From positions 1,178,001 through 1,242,000 of the forward strand of contig NZ_CAXHZC010000001.1 of assembly GCF_964021845.1 (NCBI RefSeq): DNA of 64,000 nt, read 5' to 3'. The notes under the pieces were generated by a model. It saw nothing but the letters and a program-made list of their open reading frames with translations. It ran no database searches and was not told where the DNA came from. The number at the start of each line of letters is the position of its first letter. Position 1 is the first letter of the stretch. The stretch is from Arcticibacterium sp964021845. GTDB lineage: Bacteria > Bacteroidota > Bacteroidia > Cytophagales > Spirosomataceae. Position numbers and translations under genes: made by a program. Of the stretch, positions 35,184 through 42,976 are shown piece after piece.

Positions 35184-35424
35184 GCAGTTCAAGCCCTAAG
35201 CTAACGCACTGATTCCTTTATAATTAACCCCTACACCGTTTACCATTTTCTGCGATTTCAAGGTGATACATGGCTAGTATACAGCCTGAGTATGGAACGT
35301 TCCAAACTAAAACAGGAATGCATATCTAGCTCTCAATTCTTTCTCTACTATCAAAAAAACCTTAGATTGCTACATTGACATGCTTAAAACTGACTAAAAA
35401 TAATAGTTGACCACTATTCATTGA

Positions 35425-35886
35425 ATGAACATTTTCCCAATCAATAAGCGGAAATTTATATTAAATCAAGCTCAAGAAGAAACGCTTTACCTGTTAAATA
35501 AGGAAACAGAGAAGTCTGAAAATTTGACATCTAACTATACCGAGAAGTCGTTTCTTGGAATCATAGAAGGAAATCAATTCAAATTAATTTCTTCTGATAT
35601 GGTTAAGGGTTCATTTTGTGTAATGACCGGAGAGGTAAATTTGAAAAGTGGGTACGTAAAAGTTGAAATAAATGGTGTTTTTAGAATTCTATTAGCCATT
35701 GTTTTTTGTTTTCCCTTAATAGGAATCCTCATATTGTTAACACAATCTGTTCCGCTTCAGGTGGTTTTAATAGCATTGATAACGCTATTCGTGAGATATG
35801 TCTTGATAGGCCTTACTTTTAAGTTTTTATCTGAAGAAAGTTTGGAAAGACTAAAGGAAGTGTTGGATATAGAATGGACAAAGTGA
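35425..35886 (+). CDS. Membrane protein of unknown function
   Basis: The 153-residue protein has a soluble N-terminal half (about 1-85, beta-rich, with SFLGIIEGNQFKLISSDM and FCVMTGEVNLKSGYVKVEIN) and two adjacent membrane spans (about 90-110 and 113-133), then a short charged tail. No motif is recognised. The position alone between the NUDIX and sialidase genes says little. Confidence 0.6.
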   Translation: MNIFPINKRKFILNQAQEETLYLLNKETEKSENLTSNYTEKSFLGIIEGNQFKLISSDMVKGSFCVMTGEVNLKSGYVKVEINGVFRILLAIVFCFPLIGILILLTQSVPLQVVLIALITLFVRYVLIGLTFKFLSEESLERLKEVLDIEWTK

Positions 35887-36010
35887 AAGCTTTTAAATAA
35901 GCAACCTTTACAAGAAAACTAGCTATAACCAAAAAAACTACCCGTCATTAACATTCGCTAGCCCAAGAAGTTGATACCTAAACTTCATTATTTCTTTAGA
36001 CATTAAAAAT

Positions 36011-36023
36011 CTATTAGCTTAGT
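36011..36023 (+). promoter_or_regulatory. Likely -7 promoter element of the sialidase gene
   Basis: CTATTAGCTTAGT contains TAGCTTAG (36015-36022), one mismatch from TAnnTTTG. The 13 bases are identical to those of the sulfatase promoter (12961-12973). The -33 element is weak here (TTTA at 35995). The start codon is 64 bp downstream. Confidence 0.4.
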
Positions 36024-36086
36024 TGCGGTAAGGTACTAATCATAAATGAAGCCTACTTTTAAGCCTGCATAAAAACCGCCTATAAT

Positions 36087-37187
36087 ATGAAAATATTTCT
36101 CCTAACTTTTATTTCTGCCATATCTTTAATGGCATACCCACAGAATCAAAGAACAACAGTGCTTCCACAGTTTAAGGACTTATTTACCGCGAACATACCC
36201 GCAGGAGTGACGTGCTATAGAATTCCATCACTTATTACCGCAAAAAATGGTGACTTAATAGCCGCCATTGATGAAAGAGTGCCTTCATGTGGCGACTTAA
36301 AATATAGCAATGACATTAATATAGTTATGCGAAGGAGTACTGATAATGGTGATACTTGGTCTGAAATTAAAACTATAGTTGATTATCCCCTAGGGCAGTC
36401 GGCATCAGACCCATCTATGATTCTAGATAAAACCACAGGAGCTATTTTTCTGTTTTTTAACTTCATGGATTTAGCTGATGAAAAAGACATTTATTATTTG
36501 AAAGTGACAAAGAGTACTGATAATGGAAAAACATGGAGTTTGCCCATTGACATTACCTCACAAGTATCAAAGCCTGAATGGCGGAATGATTTCAAATTCA
36601 TAACATCAGGGCGAGGTATACAAACCCAAAGCGGCAAGTTATTACACACCATAGTCAATTTAGAAAAAGGACTTCATGTTTTTGGAAGCGATGACCACGG
36701 CATAAACTGGTATTTGATTGAAACACCCATTCTGTCAAGTGATGAATCAAAGATAGTGGAACTAGCAGACGGTAGCTTGATGATAAATAGCCGAGTAAAT
36801 AAAGCGGGGATGCGGTACATTCATACATCAAAAGATGAAGGAGCCACATGGTACACCAAGCCAGACTCCTCACTTATTGACCCCGGTTGCAATGCCAGCC
36901 TTATTAGATATCTTTCAAAAGATGGACAAAATATATTGCTTTTTTCAAATGCCAATTCCAGTAAAGAACGCCAAAATTTAAGCATAAAATTAAGTTATGA
37001 CGAAGGTAAAAGTTGGACTAAAGGTAAAACCATTTATTCAGGAAGCTCGGCCTATTCATCCATGACCGTCCTTGCTAATGGTGACATAGGTTTATTTTTT
37101 GAAAAAGATGATTATCAAAAAAATGCGTTTGTCCGTCTCAAATTAGACTGGTTAACGGATAAATCAAATATTCCTTCGTTTGATTAA
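36087..37187 (+). CDS. Exo-alpha-sialidase (GH33-type, BNR repeats), secreted
   Basis: Removes terminal sialic acid from glycans, outside the cytoplasm (signal peptide about 1-18, ending MAYPQ). The RIP motif is CYRIPSLITAKNGDLIAAID (near 42-61), with the arginine-triad Arg. Five Asp boxes (S-x-D-x-G-x-x-W) are visible: STDNGDTW, STDNGKTW, GSDDHGINW, SKDEGATW and SYDEGKSW. Length (366 aa) fits a single six-bladed propeller without added lectin domains. No sialic acid transporter, lyase (NanA) or epimerase is next to it. Confidence 0.92.
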   Translation: MKIFLLTFISAISLMAYPQNQRTTVLPQFKDLFTANIPAGVTCYRIPSLITAKNGDLIAAIDERVPSCGDLKYSNDINIVMRRSTDNGDTWSEIKTIVDYPLGQSASDPSMILDKTTGAIFLFFNFMDLADEKDIYYLKVTKSTDNGKTWSLPIDITSQVSKPEWRNDFKFITSGRGIQTQSGKLLHTIVNLEKGLHVFGSDDHGINWYLIETPILSSDESKIVELADGSLMINSRVNKAGMRYIHTSKDEGATWYTKPDSSLIDPGCNASLIRYLSKDGQNILLFSNANSSKERQNLSIKLSYDEGKSWTKGKTIYSGSSAYSSMTVLANGDIGLFFEKDDYQKNAFVRLKLDWLTDKSNIPSFD

Positions 37188-37225
37188 TTTTAGAAAAAGG
37201 ACTCCCAAATTGGGCAATAAAAGAA

Positions 37226-37753
37226 ATGGAATACCAATACTATAATCAGTTTATCAATAAAGAAACCAAAGGCAGATATGATGTCACTCCTATCTTTGAA
37301 AACCCAGAAGTGTTCGCTCATTTATTGAAAGATCTTATAAAACCATTTAATACTACTTCATTTGACAAAATAGCTGGTATTGACGCTTTAGGATTTGTAA
37401 TTGGTGGAGCCTTGGCACAGAACAAAAAAGTAGGTTTTATTTGCATAAGGAAAGGCGGAAAACTACCTGGAATGGCTAGCCAAGTGCTAAAATCCTCTTC
37501 TTTTTCTGATTATACAAGCACCCAGAAGTCTCTAGAAATAAATAGAGCTTCTATTAAGAAAGGTGATAAAATACTTCTAATTGACGAATGGATTGAAACT
37601 GGTACCCAAATGAAAGCCGCAGTGAGCCTAATTGAAACATTGGGTGGAGAAGTTATTGGCATATCTTCTCTTTGTTCTCATAGAAATGAAAAGACTGAAG
37701 TTCTATTTGAAAAATATAACCTTAAGGCCCTAGAAGTAATTGACGAAAGGTAG
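37226..37753 (+). CDS. Adenine phosphoribosyltransferase-like protein
   Basis: A 175-residue type I phosphoribosyltransferase close to Apt. AGIDALGFVIGGALAQ (about 50-65) and VGFICIRKGGKLPG (about 71-84) match Apt; the PRPP loop is ILLIDEWIETGTQMKA (about 114-129). In canonical Apt the loop reads DDLLATGGT, so the Glu-Trp and TGTQ forms are unusual. It may be an Apt variant or a related purine/pyrimidine PRTase. It lies 38 bp after the sialidase gene, perhaps in the same transcript. Confidence 0.8.
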   Translation: MEYQYYNQFINKETKGRYDVTPIFENPEVFAHLLKDLIKPFNTTSFDKIAGIDALGFVIGGALAQNKKVGFICIRKGGKLPGMASQVLKSSSFSDYTSTQKSLEINRASIKKGDKILLIDEWIETGTQMKAAVSLIETLGGEVIGISSLCSHRNEKTEVLFEKYNLKALEVIDER

Positions 37754-37765
37754 TGGATACCCTTT

Positions 37766-37783
37766 ACTTTCGTCCGTCTTTTT
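37766..37783 (+). repeat. 18-bp direct repeat, copy upstream of the acyl-modification operon
   Basis: ACTTTCGTCCGTCTTTTT. The copy at 45639 differs at one base, and both stand in the + orientation in the intergenic gaps that bound the six-gene cluster. TACTTTCG also resembles a Bacteroidota -7 box, so the copies may be promoter-related rather than an integration scar. Confidence 0.5.
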
Positions 37784-38155
37784 ACTCTGCCCTCTATAGC
37801 TCCTATAAAAAATGCTAGATGTCACATTGTAATAAATATTTTAACAAAAATTGTTTTGCTTATCAATACATTTAGTAAAACTCTATTTTAAACTAGTCTA
37901 TAAGCAAACATCCCTAAAGATTATCAAGGAAAAAACCTCATTGAAATTCCAAGCATTTTATAAAAATAGAAGAAAGGCTAATTTGTATTAATAACATGTA
38001 GCTAAAATGGTTGAAAGGATGTACACTCCTTAATTTCGCATCAATATTTATTTTCAAATTTATTGATTAGTATTTCCTAATATACTGAGCAGTATACAGT
38101 TTACCGTTCTTGCTAAAAAAAGTCTTCTTTATTCAAAAAAAACGTTTTAAAACCT

Positions 38156-38182
38156 ATTACTTTGTGGTTTCCGCAAAGTAAT
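38156..38182. promoter_or_regulatory. Inverted repeat directly before the acyl-AMP ligase start
   Basis: ATTACTTTG (38156-38164) and CAAAGTAAT (38174-38182) are exact reverse complements with a 9-nt spacer. The right arm ends 4 bp before the start codon. It could be an operator or a hairpin that masks the translation start. The left arm also holds a TTACTTTG box like a -7 element. Confidence 0.55.
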
Positions 38183-38186
38183 TAAA

Positions 38187-39896
38187 ATGAATCTGATTGG
38201 TCCTGATACAAATCTAGCCAAAGTAGTTAGAGACAACCTTCTGAAATCTGCAGCAAGGTCTACGATAACTTATTTACCTAAAGGCGAGATAAATAAAGCG
38301 GTTTCAATGTCAGGAGGTGAGCTACATAAAATTGTTTGCGATAAAGCATATACAATTCTGCAAACGACATCCTTTTTACAAGAGAAAGAGCGGCCAATTA
38401 TTCTTGCAATGACTCCAGGTTTAGAATTCATCATTACCCTTTTCGCGTGTATTTATGCAGGAGTAACAACAGTCGTTGTACCAGTATCAAAAAGCAGAAT
38501 TGCCCTCAAAAGATTAAAAGGAATTATTCATGATTGCGGTGCCACCAACATATTAACTGATCATATTGGAGACAGTGTCTTTAATACCCTTACTAACTCA
38601 GATAACCACACCCTAAGTATTCATAATCTCTTCTTGAAAAATAAGATTGAATATCCAGCCATTAAAGAAGATAAACTTCATGGCTTTTCGAAAGACCACT
38701 CAGAAAATACCTTTATTCAATATACATCAGGATCTTCTAAGAGCCCTAAAGGAGTTGTTTTAAATGATTACAACATCCTTCATAATTGTTTCTTAGTGGC
38801 TGATTTATGGGGACTAAATGAAAACACTATACAAGCAAGCTGGTTGCCACATTATCATGATATGGGATTGATGTCAATTCTTTATCCTATTCTAAATGGT
38901 GGTCGTTTGATATTCATGTCTCCAATTTCTTTCCTTAAAAAACCCATTGGGTGGCTTCAAATGATTTCTGCCTTTAAAGCTACATCAAGTGGGGCTCCCC
39001 CTTTTGCATTCAATCTGTGTTTAGCTGAAAAAAATGAAGAGGAATTGAAAAAATTGGATCTTTCCACTTGGAAGACTAGTTTTTGCGGTGCGGAAACGGT
39101 TTTCAGAAAAGTCCTTGACGATTTTAAAGTAAAATTCAAAGTATTTGGTTTGGTCCCTCATGCTGTATTTTCCTGTTATGGTATGGCCGAAATCGCCTTG
39201 TTTGTTGGAGGGCAGCCAGAGAATAATTCTAATGAAATAGAGAGTGAGCCTAAAGGGCTGGTAGCTCCATGCTTTCTTTCTAAAAGATCTTCTAATTCAA
39301 TTCGTATCGTAGACCCCTCAACCCTAAAGTTGCTTGAAGACGGAAAAAAGGGAGAGATATGGCTGCAATCTGACTCATTGAGTAAGGGATACATACTAAA
39401 TAAAGGCTCTTTACCATTAGATGTTAATTCCACTGAATTTTCTTATTTGCATAGTGATTTAACAGGAAAGTGGTTCCGAACTGGTGATTTAGGAATAAAA
39501 ATTAATCACCATCTTTATGTACACGGCCGTTTGAAAGATACCATAATAGTAAATGGTATTAATATTTCTGCATCAGACATCGAATGGTATGCAGGGGAGG
39601 TTCATCCAGAATTAAATGGTTTAGCTGCTGCTGCATTTAGAAGTACAATTAATAAAGAAGGTAGAGCCCGCTTACTTATAGAGATAAAAAAGTCTAAAGT
39701 GAAAGATGTGGACTTTCATGAGATAGAAAATGTAATTCGAGCTAGAATACGATATCATTTTTCTGTAGACTTAGATGAGATTTTAATCTTAAAACGAGGT
39801 TGTTTGGAACGTACAACTAGTGGTAAAGTAAGACGAATGGAAATAGCAAAAAACTTCGAGAAGTTGCATTACAAATCTTCTATTTTAAATAATTAA
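38187..39896 (+). CDS. Fatty acyl-AMP ligase (FAAL) of the acyl-modification operon
   Basis: Activates a carboxylic acid, probably a fatty acid, with ATP for loading onto the acyl carrier protein coded two genes on. The 569-residue ANL-superfamily enzyme has the P-loop YTSGSSKSPKGVVL (about 180-193), SWLPHYHDMGLMS (about 220-232; the WLPxYHDMG form is typical of FAAL), CYGMAE (about 331-336), FRTGDLG and GRLKDTIIVNG (about 430-457), and the catalytic Lys in RTTSGKVRR (about 545-553). Length and motifs favour FAAL over acyl-CoA ligase. The gene begins a six-gene run with gaps of 16 bp or less or overlaps. The acid activated is not known. Confidence 0.92.
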   Translation: MNLIGPDTNLAKVVRDNLLKSAARSTITYLPKGEINKAVSMSGGELHKIVCDKAYTILQTTSFLQEKERPIILAMTPGLEFIITLFACIYAGVTTVVVPVSKSRIALKRLKGIIHDCGATNILTDHIGDSVFNTLTNSDNHTLSIHNLFLKNKIEYPAIKEDKLHGFSKDHSENTFIQYTSGSSKSPKGVVLNDYNILHNCFLVADLWGLNENTIQASWLPHYHDMGLMSILYPILNGGRLIFMSPISFLKKPIGWLQMISAFKATSSGAPPFAFNLCLAEKNEEELKKLDLSTWKTSFCGAETVFRKVLDDFKVKFKVFGLVPHAVFSCYGMAEIALFVGGQPENNSNEIESEPKGLVAPCFLSKRSSNSIRIVDPSTLKLLEDGKKGEIWLQSDSLSKGYILNKGSLPLDVNSTEFSYLHSDLTGKWFRTGDLGIKINHHLYVHGRLKDTIIVNGINISASDIEWYAGEVHPELNGLAAAAFRSTINKEGRARLLIEIKKSKVKDVDFHEIENVIRARIRYHFSVDLDEILILKRGCLERTTSGKVRRMEIAKNFEKLHYKSSILNN

Positions 39897-39912
39897 AACA
39901 GGAAAACCTACA

Positions 39913-41037
39913 ATGAAGAGAGTCCATATTATTGAAGAGATAGATTTAGCCAAAGAGGTATTCACAAGTACTGATGTGATTTCTGAGGGTGCATCTATGG
40001 AGTCCTATATTAACGAGGTTCAATTGAAATGCAACATTGACTTGAGTAATCTATCATGTGTAGTTCGTAATTTCCCTTTCTTTATGGAAGGAAATAGGCA
40101 CACCATTATTCGACAAAAAGTCCTGAAACACATAGGAACGAATGCGAAACTAGCTTCTTGGGAGCCCATTATTGATAAGTCACTAAATGAAGCATTAGAC
40201 AACATAAAGTCTAAAAAACAGATTGATTTATTAGCCGATTTTGTTAATCCTTTTTTGCAAAAAACTACGTGTACCCTTTTAGGTATACTTACAAAAGATC
40301 CAATTAAATTTGAAAAGTGTACAAATTTGGCGGAAGAGTTGCTTAACCCATTATTACCTATTAGAACGCTAAAAAAAATGGATAGTGCTTTTACCGAATT
40401 CTTGGAAGAGGTACTTTCAAAAGAGCCTGCAAAAGAAATAGATGGTAATATTCCTTTATTAACCGCCTTACTAAAAGAACCTATTGAAGGATTTTCAAGA
40501 AAAGACATTACAGCACTGGTTCTGGTAATCTACGCAGGGACTATAGCTCTTAGACATACATTAGCTAATATTATTTTTCGCATTTTAACCAGTACCAAGA
40601 CTATAAAACAAGCCGCTGCTCGTAGCGAGTGGGTACACGCTAATCTAGATTACCTCATCCGTGAATCAGTCGCGGTCAAAAAGGTATCAAGATTATCCAA
40701 AGAGCCTTTCACTCTAGGTAGTTTGAATATCAAAAAGAATGACAAACTTATCATAGACTTACAAGCAGTACATCATGGAACTAGTGGTCAATGCCCACTC
40801 CATAAAAACATCAATTTGAAAAATGAAAACCTTAAAGACAATTCACATTTGGCTTTTGGAAGAGGTAGCCATTTTTGCTTAGGAGTCAATTATTCAAAAA
40901 TCATTTTTGAGAAAATCATTCCAGTACTTTTTAAAGAATATCCAAATTTAGCACTTCAAAGTGATCTTCCGGACCTATTTGAGCACTCTCAAATGTTATC
41001 CGTAAAGACATTGCATTGTCATTTAGGAGACTATTAA
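39913..41037 (+). CDS. Cytochrome P450-like protein lacking usual catalytic residues
   Basis: The 374-residue protein has the heme-thiolate motif FGRGSHFCLG with Cys322, so it is a P450-fold protein. The I-helix, which normally reads AGxET or AGxDT, reads AGTIAL (208-213), without the acid and threonine that deliver protons to oxygen. The K-helix ExxR motif is YLIR (247-250), with Tyr for Glu. The region after it (LSKEPFTLGSLNIKKNDKLI) is ordinary. It may use a peroxide or carrier-bound acyl substrate, or have lost monooxygenase activity. It lies 16 bp after the FAAL gene and 6 bp before the ACP gene, so the substrate is probably acyl-ACP. Confidence 0.85.
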   Translation: MKRVHIIEEIDLAKEVFTSTDVISEGASMESYINEVQLKCNIDLSNLSCVVRNFPFFMEGNRHTIIRQKVLKHIGTNAKLASWEPIIDKSLNEALDNIKSKKQIDLLADFVNPFLQKTTCTLLGILTKDPIKFEKCTNLAEELLNPLLPIRTLKKMDSAFTEFLEEVLSKEPAKEIDGNIPLLTALLKEPIEGFSRKDITALVLVIYAGTIALRHTLANIIFRILTSTKTIKQAAARSEWVHANLDYLIRESVAVKKVSRLSKEPFTLGSLNIKKNDKLIIDLQAVHHGTSGQCPLHKNINLKNENLKDNSHLAFGRGSHFCLGVNYSKIIFEKIIPVLFKEYPNLALQSDLPDLFEHSQMLSVKTLHCHLGDY

Positions 41038-41043
41038 ATTAAT

Positions 41044-41292
41044 ATGAAAATAGACTACAATTATATCATCGACTTTCTTTCTAAGAAAATCTCTTCTCAT
41101 TCAAATACCCCTTTAGCTTCACTAAGTTCAGATGTTTCAATGGAAAACATCGGTTTAAGCTCATTAGATGTCGTGATTATTTCAGGAGAAATAGAAGATG
41201 AATTTGACGTTGAAATAGAACCTTCGGTAATTTTCGAAAGTAAAACTATCAATGATGTTGCCCATAAATTACTTAAGTTAATTAATGAATGA
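41044..41292 (+). CDS. Acyl carrier protein
   Basis: An 82-residue free-standing carrier protein. The phosphopantetheine site is Ser40 in IGLSSLDVV (usual form GxDSL, here SSL), followed by helix III with ISGEIEDEFDVEIEPS. It should accept the acyl group from the FAAL and present it to the P450-like protein, the carbamoyltransferase or the MBOAT protein. Its stop codon overlaps the next start (ATGA). A carrier dedicated to this operon, as DltC is to dlt, is the natural reading. Confidence 0.92.
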   Translation: MKIDYNYIIDFLSKKISSHSNTPLASLSSDVSMENIGLSSLDVVIISGEIEDEFDVEIEPSVIFESKTINDVAHKLLKLINE

Positions 41293-42968
41293 AAGATTGT
41301 TATTTAGGACTTTCTACATCTGGCCATGATCCAGCTCTTGCTTTAGTTGATCAATCTGGGAATGTAATTTTTGCAGAGGCTACGGAACGCCATGTTCAAC
41401 TAAAAAGAGCTTGGGGTATTTCTCCAGATCACCCAGATCACTTAAGGAGCCTATCGAATTTAATAGATAGAAAAACTAATATTCAAATTTCTAGGACTTG
41501 GATGGCTGCGAAAAGTTTACCGGGAAAAGATGCTCATGAAAATTCACTTTTCCCGCCAACAGACTTCAATTGGTTATATAAGCATCAGAATAGAGCTTTT
41601 GATGATGCCGGAATTCATGTAGCTCAATTTCAGGGAAAGGATATCAATAAAATAAATGACTTTGACCATCATTTATGCCATGCCGTGAATGCTTCTTACA
41701 ATGCCCCTTTTGATTCAGGGCTTTGCATTGTAATTGATGGGGAAGGAGAAGTAGGAAGTTTGAGCATTTTTTTACTAAAAAATAGAGAGCTTAAAAGAAT
41801 CGGAAGAGCATGGGGCCCGGGAAGTTTTGGAAGTTATTACAGCTGGTTAACTCAACTTTGTGGTTTTGACTGGCGTTTAGGAGAGGAGTGGAAAGTCATG
41901 GGGTTAGCGGCTTTTGGACGTCCAAATGAAGAGATGGTGACATTGTTAAAAAAAACAATTCAAATAAAATCTGGAAAACCTTATCCTTCTTCGCAGCTTA
42001 CGCTACATGAACTAACGCTGGCTGCTAAAAAGTTTATGAGACTACCAGGGGAAGATATAATGAAAGCCGCTGACCTTGCAGCAAGCGGCCAAGCGGTTTA
42101 TGCTTTTTGGATAGATGAAATTCTCAAATACTGTCAAAAGTATGAACAGGAAAACTTAATTCTCAGCGGTGGTTGTGCACTAAACTCTTCATATAATGGA
42201 ACTATCAAACATCGTTTCCAATACAAAAATATTTTTGTACCATCAGCTCCAGCAGATGATGGTAATGCTTTAGGCAGTGCTTTGCTATCATGGATGAAGG
42301 ATAGCCAGACTCAAAAAATACCAAGCTCAAACGGCACTCCCTATCTAGGAACAAATATTAATAATAATAAACTTGAGAAAAAAATATCCCATATCGCTAA
42401 ATACGGCGGCTTCTCTAGAATAACAGATATAGGTAATAAATCTGCAAGTATGGTGGCTAAAATGCTATCAGAAGGTAAGATAATCGGTGTTATTCGGGGA
42501 AGGGCAGAATTTGGTCCTAGAGCATTAGGAAATCGTTCTATTCTTGCTGATCCAAGAAGCCCTCAAATAAAAGAAATAATAAACGAAAGGGTTAAAGGTC
42601 GAGAAGCCTATAGACCTTTTGCTCCAATAGTGCCTGACAATCGTGTAAGTGATTATTTCCTCAATGACCAACCTTCTCCATATATGTCCTTTACAATACC
42701 TTGGAAAGGAAAAATGCTTAATCAAATCCCTGGAGTAGTTCATAAAGATGGAACTGGTCGCCTTCAAACTGTAAACTCTAGTTCTAACCCTTGGTTAAAC
42801 GACCTTTTACTAGAATTTGAAAAAATCACTAACACACCAATCCTTCTAAATACTAGCTTTAATGTAATGGGAAAGCCCATAGTACATTCTATTGAAGATG
42901 CAATGGCAGTATTAGTAACCACTGGCCTAGATGCAGTTTTAATAGAAAATGTTTTAATAGAGAAGTAG
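41289..42968 (+). CDS. NodU/TobZ-type carbamoyltransferase
   Basis: Uses carbamoyl phosphate and ATP, through carbamoyl-AMP, to carbamoylate a hydroxyl group. The 559-residue protein has the N-terminal ASKHA-like part (YLGLSTSGHDPALALVDQSG; DFDHHLCHAVNASYNAPFD near 124 with metal-binding His), and the C-terminal part with GRAEFGPRALGNRSILADPR (about 404-423), NTPILLNTSFNVMGKPIVHS and so on. Family members decorate Nod factors, tobramycin and novobiocin. In this operon the acceptor may be a hydroxyl on the carrier-bound acyl chain or on a sugar. Start overlaps the ACP stop. Confidence 0.92.
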   Translation: MKDCYLGLSTSGHDPALALVDQSGNVIFAEATERHVQLKRAWGISPDHPDHLRSLSNLIDRKTNIQISRTWMAAKSLPGKDAHENSLFPPTDFNWLYKHQNRAFDDAGIHVAQFQGKDINKINDFDHHLCHAVNASYNAPFDSGLCIVIDGEGEVGSLSIFLLKNRELKRIGRAWGPGSFGSYYSWLTQLCGFDWRLGEEWKVMGLAAFGRPNEEMVTLLKKTIQIKSGKPYPSSQLTLHELTLAAKKFMRLPGEDIMKAADLAASGQAVYAFWIDEILKYCQKYEQENLILSGGCALNSSYNGTIKHRFQYKNIFVPSAPADDGNALGSALLSWMKDSQTQKIPSSNGTPYLGTNINNNKLEKKISHIAKYGGFSRITDIGNKSASMVAKMLSEGKIIGVIRGRAEFGPRALGNRSILADPRSPQIKEIINERVKGREAYRPFAPIVPDNRVSDYFLNDQPSPYMSFTIPWKGKMLNQIPGVVHKDGTGRLQTVNSSSNPWLNDLLLEFEKITNTPILLNTSFNVMGKPIVHSIEDAMAVLVTTGLDAVLIENVLIEK

Positions 42969-42976
42969 CCCCATTC

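Larger units (their letters stand above)
37754..38186. other. Intergenic stretch upstream of the acyl-modification operon
   Basis: No gene is seen. It contains one copy of an 18-bp repeat (37766-37783) whose second copy lies after the operon, long A/T-rich sequence, and the inverted repeat described at 38156. Such a long leader suggests regulated expression of the operon. Confidence 0.5.

Noticed and set aside
37817..37845. TGTCACA as an ECF41 promoter for the acyl-export operon
   Set aside because: No TGTC or CGTC at the required spacing, and it lies 370 bp before the first gene.
40020..40508. 162-codon - strand frame opposite the P450-like gene
   Set aside because: It is fully antisense to a gene with clear motifs and tight operon spacing, and its composition is the reverse image of that coding sequence.
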